From NCBI RefSeq assembly GCF_000002425.4, contig NC_037265.1:1583980-1647979 (forward strand): a stretch of DNA of 64,000 bases, in the 5' to 3' direction. Position 1 is the stretch's first letter. Each line of letters begins with the position of its first letter. Origin of the DNA: Physcomitrium patens (taxonomy: Eukaryota; Streptophyta; Bryopsida; Funariales; Funariaceae). Below the pieces are notes generated by a model. It worked only from the letters and a program-made list of their open reading frames with translations. It was not told where the DNA came from and ran no database searches. Both the position numbers and the translations under genes were made by a program. This document shows, in pieces, positions 49,134 through 59,426 of this stretch.

Positions 49134-49312
49134 TTTGTTTTTCTTGAGTAAGAGAAGATTACCCCTTTCTCTTGACAAGACATAAGCGTATTAGAAGTTT
49201 GCGGATTACCCACTTCTAAACTGATATTGTTCTTAGTATCTTCTTTGTTATCAAGTCTTTCTTTTCTTTTGTCTTAAGCAGTATCAAACAAATTTTTCTT
49301 CTTAGTATCATT

Positions 49313-50300
49313 ATGGCAGAGCTTGTTGAAATGAAGAGTACAATGGCACAAATGCAAGAGCAAATGAGAGAGTTAATGCTTGCGATGCATCAACTCAATT
49401 CACCAACACAGGAAAGAATAAGAATAGCAGAAAGTGGGGATATAGAGATGATCGGAGCTGCTTCAGCATTTGCAACAAATCACGTTCCTTCTTCAATTGT
49501 ACAACACCCTGTAAGCACTAGAGAACCAAGAATTGCCTTACTCGAGAAATTTGATGGTACGAGATCAAAGTTTCGAGGGTTCACCAATCAAGTACAATTG
49601 GCATTTGAACTTCAATCGCAAAGCTATCCAACTCCAAGATCACAAGTCAGGTTTATTGGCACTCTACATTCTGGTTCTGCATTATCGTGGTTTTTGTCTT
49701 TTCTTGTACAACAAAATCTAATACTAGACAATTTGGAAGCTTTTTTGGCGGAGTTTCGATCTATGTATGGTAAACACGATGCAACTCGTGTTGCAACAAA
49801 TAAGATCCGAATTCTGCGACAAGGAAATCGCTCAGTAACAGTGTATGCTTCACAATTTCGACAACTTGCAATTGACATCAAGTGGGATGATGCTGCACTC
49901 ATTAGTCAATTTCTTTATGGATTGCAATATGAAGTAAAGAAATTGATGCTCAACTTACCTGATCCTCAAACTTTGAGTCAAGCAATCGATTTTGCGGTAA
50001 AATGTGATAATCGACTTTTCGAATTTCGATCCGAGAATCATTCACGGAAATCTCAACGTTATTACTCAATGGCAACATCAACATCTTTGCCAAACGTACA
50101 TTCGGAAGTAGAAGACATGCAAATTGACGCGGTACGTTTTAAACCCCCTAACTGAGCAAGAAAAGATTTGTCGTCGTCAAGAAGGATTATGTTTATATTG
50201 CGGAGAACCTAAGCACACTGCTCAACATTGTCCAAAGAAATGACGCAACTATAAAATGAGGGGTACGACGGTCCAAGAAGACAACATGTCGAAAAACAGA
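49313..50300 (+). pseudogene. gag region, family A inner element
   Basis: Starts MAELVEMKSTMAQMQEQ, a coiled-coil-like N-terminus. The capsid-like core reads FDGTRSKFRGFTNQVQLAFELQ, followed by ILRQGNRSVTVYASQFRQLA and a zinc knuckle (CLYCGEPKHTAQHC) near 50,190-50,232. It is part of a broken fossil. Confidence 0.88.
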
Positions 50301-50323
50301 TTCGTCCAGCTACAATAGGGACC

Positions 50324-53121
50324 ATGCAGCTGGAACCTTGTACATTTTCTAATGAAGGTCCTATCCTCTCCTCAGAACCTTCTCCTTGTTTTATAATAGA
50401 CTTATATTTAGGACCTAAGAATTACAAAGCCTCTGCTTTATTAGATTCGGGAGCCTCAGCATGTTTTTTAGATGAACAATTTGTTAAAAGTCGTAGAATA
50501 CCTTTTGTACAGAAACCTAAACCAATACATATAGAAGTCATAGATGGTTGTCCCTTGTCTTCTGGAGATGTCACTCATGAAACTCATCCTATAAAAGTAA
50601 CAATAGACGGTCATGATAGCTACATAGCTTTTAACATAATTAAATCCCCGTCCAATCCAGTTATTTTAGATTTATCCTGGCTAGAAAAATATAACCCTCA
50701 AATAGATTGGAATTTGCGTAAACTTGACTTTTCCCAGAGCGTTATTAATAGTTCTACCAACCAAGTAAAAAATTATAAGTCTAGTATAGTAAAACCCGTA
50801 TTGATAGGTGCAAAAGCATTTATACACGCAGCAAAAGAAGGATCAACTTTTGCTATTTATGCTGCACCTATTTCTGAAAACGTAAAGACTTCAAGTGGCA
50901 TTCCAAGTCAATATCAGGAGTATCAAGACGTTTTTGAGAAAAAGAATGCAGATATTCTTCCTGAGCATCGCCCATATGATTGTTCAATCGACCTCAAGGA
51001 AGGAACTCAGCAACCATTTGGACCAATTTACACTTTATCGCAAGATGAGATGGCTGAACTCAAGACATATATTGACGAGAATTTAGCAAAGAATTTCATA
51101 CGCCATTCAAAATCTCCAGCAGGAGCTCCAATTCTATTCGTAAAGAAAAAAGATGGATCTTTACGAATGTGTGTTGATTATCAAGGACTCAACAAGATCA
51201 CAATCAAGAACAGGTATCTATTACTTTTGATATCAGGACTCTTTAACCAGTTGAATCAAGCTAAGATCTATACAAAAATAGATCTAAGAGGAGCATATAA
51301 TCTAGAACGGATCAAAGAAGGAGATGAATGGAAGACTGCGTTTCGAACCAGGTATGAACATTTCGAATATAATGTCATACCCTTTAGACTCACGAATGCA
51401 CCAGCTGCTTTTCAATATCTCATGAATGATGTATTTCGTGAATTCTTAGACAATTTTATCGTCTGCTATCTAGACGATATCCTGATCTATTCTAAGAATG
51501 TCAAAGAACATGAAATACATGTTCGTCAAGTATTACAAAAACTTAGAGATGTAGGATTGTACGCCAAGATGGAAAAGTGTGTATTTCACATTACTCAAGT
51601 TGACTTTTTAGGATACATCATTTCAAATGATGGTCTCATGATGGATTCTAAGAAAGTCCAAACAATCATGGATTGGAAGATTCCAAGGACAGTAAGAGAT
51701 GTCCAATGTTTCTTGGGATTTGCCAATTACTATCGAATCTTCATCAAAGATTTCTCATGAGTTGCAGCTCCACTTACACGCTTGACTAGTAAAGATAAAT
51801 TCCAATGGAATCAAGAAGCGGAAGTAGCATTTGAAGCCTTCAAGACATCGTTTGTCTCTTCACCAGTCTTATATCGTGTTGACTTTTCCAAGGCATTTTT
51901 TATGGAAACAGATGCATCAGATTTTGCCTTGGGTGCAGTTTTATCACAAATGGGAACAGATGAAAAACTTCATCTGATAGCTTTTCATTCAAGAAAATTC
52001 TCAGCAATCGAGATCAATTATGAGATCCATGATAAAGAACTTCTTACGATCGTAGATTCCTTTCAAGAATGGCGTCATTATCTAGAAGGCACTTCTAGTC
52101 CAGTCACTGTGTATACAGATCACAAGAACCTCGAGTATTTCATGTCAGCACGCGTGTTGAATCGTCGTCAAGCTCATTGGAGTATGTCTTTGTCAAGATT
52201 CGAGTTCATTATCACTTATCGGCTAGGAAAACAACAAGGTTTGTCCGATGCCCTATCTAGACGTTCTTATTTTGTACCAAAAGAAGGAGATGCAGCTTTT
52301 GAGTAACAAAGAACGGTCCTCTTGAAATCGGAGCAATTTCATCTCCGAGCAACGAAATCAACATTGACTGTTGATTCAACTTTTCTCAAGCAAATCCAGT
52401 CCAGTATGTCCTTAGACCTTCTTGTTCATGATATCGAGAATAATTCTTCCAAATCTCATGATCCTTCTAATACGGTACATTCTTCCACGCAACAAACACC
52501 TTTCTTTGCCAATTATGGCTATCATCCACGACTTGATACTTTTGATTTTTCAAAAGTTGATAATCCTGCAGCAGAAGATATGACAAATCAGTTGTCAGAG
52601 TTACATGCAATAATGAAGACGCAATTGAAGGAAGCTCAAGAACGACAAAAGATAAACGCAGATCTATATCGTAAGGAGCAACCACAACTCAACGTAGGTG
52701 ATAAGGTATGGCTACTTCATCGCAATATCAAGACTACTCGACCTTGTGACAAGTTGGACTATCGTAGGCTTGGCCCCTTTCTGTTTCTGAACAGATCAAC
52801 CCAGTTGCATATCGGTTACATCTACCGGAGTCAATGAAGATCCATCCTGTATTCCACGTGTCTCTTCTTGAACCGTATAAGACAATGGATATACAAGGAA
52901 GAAGACAAATGCCACCACCTCCTATAGAAATAGATAATAATCAAGAATTTGAGGTGGAAGAGATATTAGACTCAAGGCGGCGCCGAAATAAGCTGGAATA
53001 TCTTATTCATTGGCGCGGATATGATATAAGTGAACGCACATGGGAGCCATCCAGGAATCTAGCAAATGCATCAACTAAAGTCAAAGTTTTTCATCAACGA
53101 CATCCATCAAAACCAAGATGA
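50324..53121 (+). pseudogene. pol region with chromodomain, family A inner element
   Basis: In order: aspartic protease (ALLDSGASACFLDEQ, about 50,432-50,476); reverse transcriptase with [50 protein letters not shown] and the YLDDILIYSKN catalytic box (about 51,466-51,500); RNase H with [36 protein letters not shown] and [11 protein letters not shown]; a reduced integrase segment; and a chromodomain (EFEVEEILDSRRRRNKLEYL to WEPSRNLANAS, about 52,940-53,080). The chromodomain is the part that targets such elements to methylated histone H3. It is a fossil with several breaks. Confidence 0.9.
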
Positions 53122-53215
53122 AAATCTCTCTTATAAAAGAGACAAGATTGAGGCAAGATAACATTCAATTTCCTATCTTTTTTTGTAACTTCTTTGCATT
53201 TGTGACGCTAATTAG

Positions 53216-53638
53216 ATGGAGAGCCAACAACCAGCGGATTCAACTCAAGAACCTTCGTTTGCTGACTTACCGGATGAGACATTGCGATTGTCACAACCTT
53301 CAAGACGATGCAACCGAGATGAAGACCCTCAAGAACGACATGTTCTTCTTCGAATAGATTGTGAGATAGAACGCGTTTGGTATCACGACCTTGGAAGAGA
53401 TTCTCAATATTTGGTGATATTATTGGAGATAGAAACGACTACTGAAGGTATTTCAAATGTATTATTTGAAGGAAGTTATGAAGGCCTCAATAATGATCAA
53501 ATAACAAGGTGGTCTTTTCGCCCTGGAATGGGACACTATCGATGGCTAAGAGGACCCATGAACTACCTTGGAAGAGAACAGAGATCAGAGTATTTAGCAA
53601 ATACAATTCGCCGCATATTAGACTTTCTCCACATATAA
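53216..53638 (+). CDS. Extra 3' reading frame of the family A chromovirus, function unknown
   Basis: A 140-residue frame begins about 95 bp after the chromodomain part and stops about 40 bp before the 3' LTR. Its N-terminus (MESQQPADSTQEPSF) is polar; then comes an Arg/Asp-rich patch (RRCNRDEDPQERH), a hydrophobic segment around YLVILLEIET, and the C-terminal core GHYRWLRGPMNYLGREQ followed by SEYLANTIRRILDF. The frame at 56,134-56,487 in family B has the same place and the same core. I recognise no known domain. Position alone would suggest an accessory or envelope-like gene, but there is no signal peptide or transmembrane helix. The frame appears uninterrupted. Confidence 0.7.
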   Translation: MESQQPADSTQEPSFADLPDETLRLSQPSRRCNRDEDPQERHVLLRIDCEIERVWYHDLGRDSQYLVILLEIETTTEGISNVLFEGSYEGLNNDQITRWSFRPGMGHYRWLRGPMNYLGREQRSEYLANTIRRILDFLHI

Positions 53639-53679
53639 TCACCGCTCTTCATGGAACTCGTCCCTAGAAGGGGGGGTAA

Positions 53680-54219
53680 TGTCACGGATATACATATAAT
53701 TACCTACAAGAGTAGATAAAAGTATGTAAATGTAGATAAAAGTAGGTTAATTGTGCAATATCTTCTAGAGAAGCTTCCTAAAAGCTTCATAGACACTGCT
53801 TTGACCTTATAGGAGTCCATAGTTGACTTTTAGGTTAAAAACTTGGTCAACAAGTTAGCCATGTGCCACACATGTTAGTAGCTTGAAGGACAAGCTAACT
53901 ACGTAGTCCACTCATAGAAAACTTGCCTTGCAAGCAAAGACATGTGGCCTAGAAAGTCAATACATATTGGAGGTCTTATAGAATATCGCCACGTGGCTTC
54001 TAATTAGATAGTATTTATAGAGGCAAGAGTGAAGCTCTCTTCACTCTTGTCAACTCCTTTCTTGCTTCTAGTCTAGGTTCAAGAGTCTTTAGTTTCTTGT
54101 CTTGTGGCAATAGCCATTCCAGTTTCCTTTTAATATACATACTTGTTTATATTTTGACTTATTATATCGAGATAGCCTTTTTGTGTATATGTTCCCTCAT
54201 CGAGTCTTTGTCCTTGTGA
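53680..54219 (+). repeat. 3' LTR, family A inner element
   Basis: 540 bp, preceded by a purine tract AGAAGGGGGGG (53,666-53,676). About 22 differences from the 5' LTR were counted by eye. Confidence 0.92.
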
Positions 54220-54224
54220 GATCC

Positions 54225-55975
54225 ACGATAAGGAACTTCTTGCTATAGTAGATTCTTTCCAAGAATGGCGTTACTTTCTTGAAGGAGTTACACATCCAGT
54301 GACCGTATACACAGATCATAAGAATTTGGAGTATTTCATGTCGGCTCGAGTTCTAAATCGACGTCAAGCTCGGTGGAGTATGTTGCTATCTAGGTTTGAT
54401 TTTGTTATCACTTATCGACCTGGAAAGCAGCAAGGCCTATCTGATGCCTTATCGAGGAGATCATATCTTGTACCAAAGACTGGAGAAGTAGCGTTTGATC
54501 AATAATGTACGACATTGTTGAAGCCAGAGCAATTTCAGCTTTGCGCTACTATTTTACTAATTGATGTTGACTTCCTGAATCAAGTACGTGCCGTGACCAT
54601 TGAAGATTCAGTAGCCATTGATATTAAGCAGCATGCCAATGATAACAAGTTCAAGGTGGAGGGAGATCTTTTATACTTTGAGGAGCGGTTATATATCCCA
54701 AAAGGACCAGCACGATTTCGAGTTCTTCAATCTTGCCACGATTTTCCAGCTGCGGGACATTTTGGATTCAACAAGACCTTGGAGCTTATTTTTCTAGAAT
54801 TTTGGTGGCCCCAAATGTTGAAGGATGTGAAAGATTTTGTCTTCTCGTGCGACATCTGTTCAAGATCCAAGAATCCTCGGCAACGCCCTTATGGACTCCT
54901 ACAGCCATTGTCGATTCCACGTCGACCATGGTCTTCAATTTCTATGGACTATATCACGGACCTGCCATCAGCGAACTCATTTGACAGCATCTTTGTCGTG
55001 GTAGATCGGCTTACAAAAATGGCACACCTTGTCCCTTGCAAGAAGACATCATCCAATGAAGTCACAGCAAGGCTCTTTCTCGATAATGTGTATCGTTATC
55101 ATTGACTACTAGATGATATCATATCAGATGGAGGAACCCAGTTCGTATCAAAGTTTTGGAGATCTCTCTTTGAGATACTAAAGGTGGATATCAAGCTTTC
55201 TTCGACTTTTCATCCTCAAACTGACGGCCAAATGGAACAGGTGAACCAAGTCTTGGAACAATACTTACGATGCAGCATCAACTGTCAGCAAGACGATTGG
55301 ACCAAATATCTACCGTTAGCTGAGTTTGCATATAACAATACCCTCCATGCGTCGACTCAATACACATCATTCTTTTTCAACTATGGGTATCATCCGAAGC
55401 TTGATTTACTGAGTCCATCAACAAATAACAATCTAGCAGCTGAAGGATTTGCGAAACAACCATCAGAGCTTCAAAATATGTTGAAGCTTCAATTACAATC
55501 CGCTTAAGAATCCTACAAGGCATCTGCAGATAGATTTCGGAATCAAGCACCTACTTTCAAAATTGGAGATAAAGCATGGCTTCTTCGACGGAATATCAAG
55601 ACTAAGCGATCATGTGATAAGTTGGACTATCGAAGATTGGGACCATTTATCATCCAGAAGCAAATCAATCCAGTGGCGTACCGTCTGGAATTATCGGCTT
55701 CTATGAAGGTACATCCAGTCTTTCATGTTTCTCTGTTGGAGCCTTATCGAGAGTCATCTTTTCCTAGAAGAGTGCAATGTCTGCCACCTAGTATTGAGAT
55801 CGAGAACCACGAGGAATACGAGGTTGAAAAGGTACTAGATTCATGGCGAAGGTGAGGCAAGTTGGAGTATCTTATTCATTGGTGTGGTTACGACATTAAT
55901 GGGCGAACGTGGGAGCCAACTAAAAATCTTGCCAATGCGCCGCAAAAGGTACAGGAGTTTCATCAACAACATCCT
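54225..55975 (+). pseudogene. pol region, family B, second part (RNase H end, integrase, chromodomain)
   Basis: Resumes with the HDKELL-type RNase H motif directly after the nested element. It then has [24 protein letters not shown], the zinc-binding integrase N-terminus (CHDFPAAGHFGFNKT to CDICSRSKN), the integrase core (SISMDYITDLP, FVVVDRLTKMAHLVPC, then FHPQTDGQMEQVNQVLEQYLR) and a chromodomain trace (EYEVEKVLDSWRR, then WEPTKNLANA) near 55,815-55,945. It is part of a broken fossil. Confidence 0.85.
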
Positions 55976-56133
55976 CATAAACCTAAGCCGGTTCGACGAT
56001 AGCTTCTTTTTGAAGCTTGCTCATCCAAGAATATAAGAAAGGGAGAGAGCACCACCAAAATTCATAGTTGATGTAGTTATTTTCTCCAAGATAAAATAGA
56101 ATTTTTTCAGTAGCCATAGTTTGGTCTTCTGAT

Positions 56134-56487
56134 ATGGATAGCCAAGAGATAGATACTATGCCAGTCAAATTATCTCAACCAACTAGCTCACGAAGGCGAC
56201 TCCGAGATGAAGAACCACCTGCACCACGACGACGACGGAAGATACCAAGTAACCGATCACTGGTGATTGTATTTGAGTCCGAGCCTGCTTACGATGGTCA
56301 GCCAGAAGGCATATTTGTAGGACAATTTCACAATGAAGACACGGAAGTTAATGCTTGGTCAGAAGTTGAAGGAGTAGGCCACTACCATTGGCTTCAAGGG
56401 CCGATGAACCACTTACCTCGTGAACAACAGTTGGAGTTCATAGCGAACGTTATGCAACAGATCTTCATTTTCTTACGTTGGTACTGA
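56134..56487 (+). CDS. Extra 3' reading frame of the family B chromovirus, function unknown
   Basis: A 117-residue frame lies between the chromodomain and the purine tract before the 3' LTR. It has a basic N-terminal patch (RRRLRDEEPPAPRRRRK), a hydrophobic segment (SLVIVFESEP) and the core GHYHWLQGPMNHLPREQ followed by EFIANVMQQIFIFL. Order, spacing and core agree with the 140-residue frame of family A at 53,216-53,638, although the two differ at most other positions. That pattern suggests selection on the core. No domain is recognised. The frame appears uninterrupted. Confidence 0.68.
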   Translation: MDSQEIDTMPVKLSQPTSSRRRLRDEEPPAPRRRRKIPSNRSLVIVFESEPAYDGQPEGIFVGQFHNEDTEVNAWSEVEGVGHYHWLQGPMNHLPREQQLEFIANVMQQIFIFLRWY

Positions 56488-56537
56488 TTGACAACAATAT
56501 TGCTTCTCAGAGACCTCGAAGCTAAAGGAGGGGGTGA

Positions 56538-56956
56538 TGTTAGGAACATAGTCCTTAGAACCTTCTAGAGACAAGTTTTTAGAACCTTTTAGAGACAAGC
56601 TTCTAGAACCTTCTAGAAGCAAGTCTCTGGAACCTTCTAGAAGCTTCTTAGTTGGTAGAAGATGTTATGGACATAGTCGTTAGAACCTTCTAGAGATAAG
56701 TTTCTAGAACCTTCTAGAAGCAAGTCTCTGGAACCTTCTAGAAGCTTCCTAATTAGTAGAAGTTGCTTGAGAAGCTTCCTAAATAGGAGTATATATTGGA
56801 ATCGAGGCTGAAGAGTTTTTCAGTCTCGACATCACATCTCTTGGAGCTCTAGCTCACTTCTCTAGTGTTGTTGTATTCATCTGATTAATCTAGTTCTTGC
56901 CAGTTCTTCTTGAACTTCTTGTTAGATCTCAAGTTTGTATTTCTGTGTCCATGACA
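56538..56956 (+). repeat. 3' LTR, family B, with an internal duplication
   Basis: 419 bp, so longer than its partner: the first part of the LTR occurs twice, starting at 56,538 and again at 56,663 (TGTTATGGACATAG). It is preceded by a purine tract, AAAGGAGGGGG (56,524-56,534), the usual plus-strand primer. Confidence 0.85.
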
Positions 56957-57390
56957 TCTATTATATTTGAGTTAGTCAAAGATATGAGACTGCCTAATTT
57001 ATTGTGCAATTATATCAAGCTTAAGCACCACTTCATATTTAAAAATAGTTAAAGATGTGGGATTGCTCAATTCATTTGGAAATGATTTCAAGCTTGAAAA
57101 TTCCCACATATTTAAAGTAGTTTAAAATGTGAGGTTGCCCAACTTATTTGGCAATGATGTCAAGCTTGAACACTTTCTTGTATTTAAGGTAGTCAAAGAA
57201 ATGAAGTTACTTAATTCATTTGGCAATGATGTTAAGCTCAAGAAATTACTTATATCAAAGGAAGTTAAAATTGTGAGATTTTTAAATTCTTTTAATGATG
57301 ATATTAAGCTTGAGCATCCATACACATCTAAAGTAGTCAAAGACATGAGGTTTCCTAATTCCTTTAGTAATGATATCAAGCTTGGATGAA
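56957..57390 (-). pseudogene. LRR part of a broken NB-ARC/LRR gene, proximal fragment
   Basis: On the minus strand, about six leucine-rich repeats of 24 residues (72 bp) follow the pattern LTSLPNELGNLxSLTTLDxxxCSS: for example SLTSLPNELSNFISLTTLNTRKCSSLTSLPN in the open stretch 57,122-57,379. This plant-type LRR forms the recognition surface of resistance-like proteins. It lies downstream of the NB-ARC traces at 57,750-58,170 and is cut at 56,957 by the gypsy element; further repeats are at 44,530-45,218. Several frame breaks show it is a pseudogene. Confidence 0.75.
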
Positions 57391-57749
57391 GTAAAAAAAA
57401 ACCTTAAACTCACTAAATATCTTGTCAACTATAAAAAAAATTTCTCAAATTATCTTTTGATGTAATATCACCATTATTATAGATTAACAATCAAAGCAAT
57501 TAAAAGCATGCACTTTTCATTTTATTTAATATAATGTTATTTATATTGTTGCAATAAAATTCTTCTGATTATGATATAACATGTTTCAAATACACCACAA
57601 GATTAGATTTTTTGTATTTATAAAGCATCATACATATAAAAAAATTAATGCAATACAAATTAAATAAATCAACCAAGAAATTTGCATCAATATGCACTTC
57701 TAACACATATAAACACCTAAATAATAGAATTATATTATAATTCTAATCT

Positions 57750-58640
57750 TCAAACCTTTATTTTTGTCTATCATTATTAATTCTGTACATGCCATTTGGA
57801 TGAAGGTCAAATCCATTACCTTTTTGCAAATTCCATATAATACCTCTTCATTCATGTTTTATATTTGTATATCTTTATATTCTATTTTTGTTTCAACAAA
57901 CTTTCTACATATGTCTTCTAGTTGATGATGCACTCTTATAACTCCACCTTTGTCTATTTTTATCAATGATTGGTTAACCAATGTATTTAATGTATGTTCT
58001 ACATCTTCATCTTATTTTCTTTTCTTTTATATTGGACCATATTTGCAAAGCTATTTCTTTCAATATACCTTATGCAAATACATTATTACTAAAAAAATAA
58101 CATATGTTCAAAAATATTTTCTTCTCTTCAACTCTCAAGTCATCAAAATTTATTCTTAATATATCCCAAATCTTATGGTTACTATTCTTTTCATCTCCAT
58201 CCAACCCTCTTCCTCTCTTCAATCTTTGAAAAGCTCACTTTCAATATCTAGCAATCACAATGAATTAGTAGAACTCAATAGATATGATGTTTATGTCTTA
58301 ATCTTAATCAATATCTTTCTCAACAAGATCTATACTTAGTTTTTGTGAAGCTTTATCTTTTTCATTTATTTTATCAAGACCTATAGGTTGATTTTGGGTG
58401 AAGCCAAAGGCTGCCATCAAGTCTTACTTCTACCTATTACTTGGTTTTAAAGTTCTTTTAATGAATAATTTAAATATAGCTACAAGTTGATCTCTAAAGC
58501 ACAATATGTTAGAATCCCTCTTTCCTAGGATATTTCTTAAGTCTACAACTGCAAACATCATCTGCATAATAGTAAGGTCCTCTAAACTTTACGCAACGAT
58601 ATACTCATGGGATGTTGACATGAAGTCTTCTATATTCAAT
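57750..58640 (-). pseudogene. NB-ARC (ARC2) part of the broken resistance-like gene
   Basis: Minus-strand sequence gives ILRINFDDLRVEEKKIFLNICYFF (about 58,110-58,170), the ARC-domain motif normally read as L-x-ISYDGL-x-x-x-EK-x-IFLDIACFF, and then, in another frame, VNQSLIKIDKGGVIRVHHQLEDM (about 57,909-57,980), the segment just before the MHD-like motif, with VHH at the place of MHD. Upstream, MAAFGFTQNQPIGLDKINEKDKASQKL (about 58,330-58,420) may be linker. I could not find the P-loop. NB-ARC is the nucleotide switch of plant NLR immune receptors. Frameshifts and stops between the motifs mark it as dead. An LRR region follows at 57,390, as expected for an NLR. Confidence 0.65.
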
Positions 58641-58654
58641 ATAATTAGAACTTT

Positions 58655-59230
58655 TTATAATAACCATATGCTAAAAGTTATAAGCTTCATCATTGTAGGT
58701 ACTATCGCAAATAAAAATAGATCCATAGTATATAGTATTGTAGGTACTATCGCAAATGAAAATAGATCCATAGTATATAATATTGTAGGTACTATCGCAA
58801 ATGAAAATAGATCCATAGTATATAGTATTATAGGTACTATCGCAAATGAAAATAGATCCATAATATATAGTATTGTAGGTACTATCGCAAATGAAAATAG
58901 ATCCATAGTATGTAATCTTACTTTATGACCATGAAGCAAGTTGTGATGTTTACAATGTTTTTTAACTAGTTCCAAATCTTGTGGAGTTAATATCCATATA
59001 CTATAAATCTCCTCAATAGCAAGATGAGAGTGATTGAAACTCCTTATTTCATTAGCAACAAGTTGATAAATCCACTCTTCTATAGGATCATTATAAGACA
59101 TTGTCACATTGATGAGAACTAGAGAACAAGGAAGATATGCTATTATCACAATACAAATGTTAATCAACAAGTAGTAGTTAGACACCACATTCATTTTGTT
59201 TTTAATCAGTAAGTCTATACCTAGTACCAT
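58655..59230 (-). CDS. Open frame with 15-residue tandem repeats, possible N-terminal part of the NLR-like gene
   Basis: A 191-residue frame. Residues 1-45 are hydrophobic (YYLLINICIVIIAYLPCSLVLI). Residues 45-105 look like an ordinary folded segment (NDPIEEWIYQLVANEIRSFNHSHLAIEEIYSIWI, then DLELVKKHCKHHNLLHGHKVRLHT). From about residue 105 a 15-residue unit MDLFSFAIVPTILYT repeats five times because of a 45-bp minisatellite. The plus-strand frame at 58,506-58,928 is its mirror and is probably a shadow. It lies upstream of the NB-ARC traces on the same strand, but I cannot identify the domain or confirm that it is one gene with them. Confidence 0.35.
   Translation of the reverse strand: MVLGIDLLIKNKMNVVSNYYLLINICIVIIAYLPCSLVLINVTMSYNDPIEEWIYQLVANEIRSFNHSHLAIEEIYSIWILTPQDLELVKKHCKHHNLLHGHKVRLHTMDLFSFAIVPTILYIMDLFSFAIVPIILYTMDLFSFAIVPTILYTMDLFSFAIVPTILYTMDLFLFAIVPTMMKLITFSIWLL
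58692..58916. repeat. 45-bp minisatellite, five units
   Basis: Unit starts are at 58,692, 58,737, 58,782, 58,827 and 58,872; each contains ATTGTAGGTACTATCGCAAA. The units are nearly identical, so the expansion is recent. The length is a multiple of three, so frames on both strands stay open. Confidence 0.95.
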
Positions 59231-59426
59231 AATAATATGAATGTATATAAAAACACATATACTTATTGCATCTTATACAAAAGAATACAAAAGTGTACTT
59301 AAGAAGTTATATATAATGGATTACTTAGAAATTACATAACAATTTCTTTTTAATAAACAAAGCTTAATAGTATTAAAAATTCATTCCTTTACATTACTCT
59401 ATCAAAACTGCATAGGCAAGTTATTA
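59231..59426. other. AT-rich gap, nothing recognised
   Basis: No frame or repeat of note between the NLR-like debris and the telomere-type palindrome. Confidence 0.5.

Larger units (their letters stand above)
48562..54219 (+). mobile_element. Inner Ty3/gypsy chromovirus, family A, nested in family B
   Basis: A 5,658-bp element inserted into the RNase H region of the outer element, with several breaks. The LTRs are 48,562-49,101 and 53,680-54,219, both 540 bp and about 96% identical by eye. GATCT/GATCC flank it (48,557-48,561 and 54,220-54,224), one difference from a perfect 5-bp duplication. Parts are gag (about 49,313-50,300), pol with protease, RT, RNase H and reduced integrase (about 50,324-52,840), chromodomain (about 52,900-53,110) and an extra 3' reading frame (53,216-53,638). 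At commonly used plant rates the LTR divergence suggests an age of the order of a few million years. It is the youngest family A copy in the window. Confidence 0.92.
45219..56956 (+). mobile_element. Outer Ty3/gypsy chromovirus, family B, with a nested element
   Basis: A broken fossil, with several breaks besides a nested insertion. The LTRs are 45,219-45,539 and 56,538-56,956, beginning TGTTAGG and ending ATGACA. TCTAT flanks both ends (45,214-45,218 and 56,957-56,961). Parts in order are gag (about 45,843-46,844), protease, reverse transcriptase and RNase H (about 46,863-48,556), then, beyond the nested element, the rest of RNase H, integrase (about 54,230-55,600), chromodomain (about 55,700-55,975) and an extra 3' reading frame (56,134-56,487). 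Without the insert it is about 6.1 kb. By eye its LTRs differ at roughly 6-7% of sites, more than those of the nested element, which agrees with it being older. It landed in an NB-ARC/LRR gene. Confidence 0.9.

Noticed and set aside
57129-57389. Plus-strand frame over the LRR region
   Set aside because: It is the mirror of the minus-strand 24-residue LRRs; the 72-bp period keeps both strands partly open.
58692-58916. Possible CRISPR-like array
   Set aside because: The units are contiguous 45-bp tandem repeats without unique spacers, in plant nuclear DNA; this is a minisatellite.
58506-58928. 140-residue plus-strand repeat protein
   Set aside because: It is the complementary frame of the 45-bp minisatellite. 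The minus-strand frame has the more protein-like non-repeat part.
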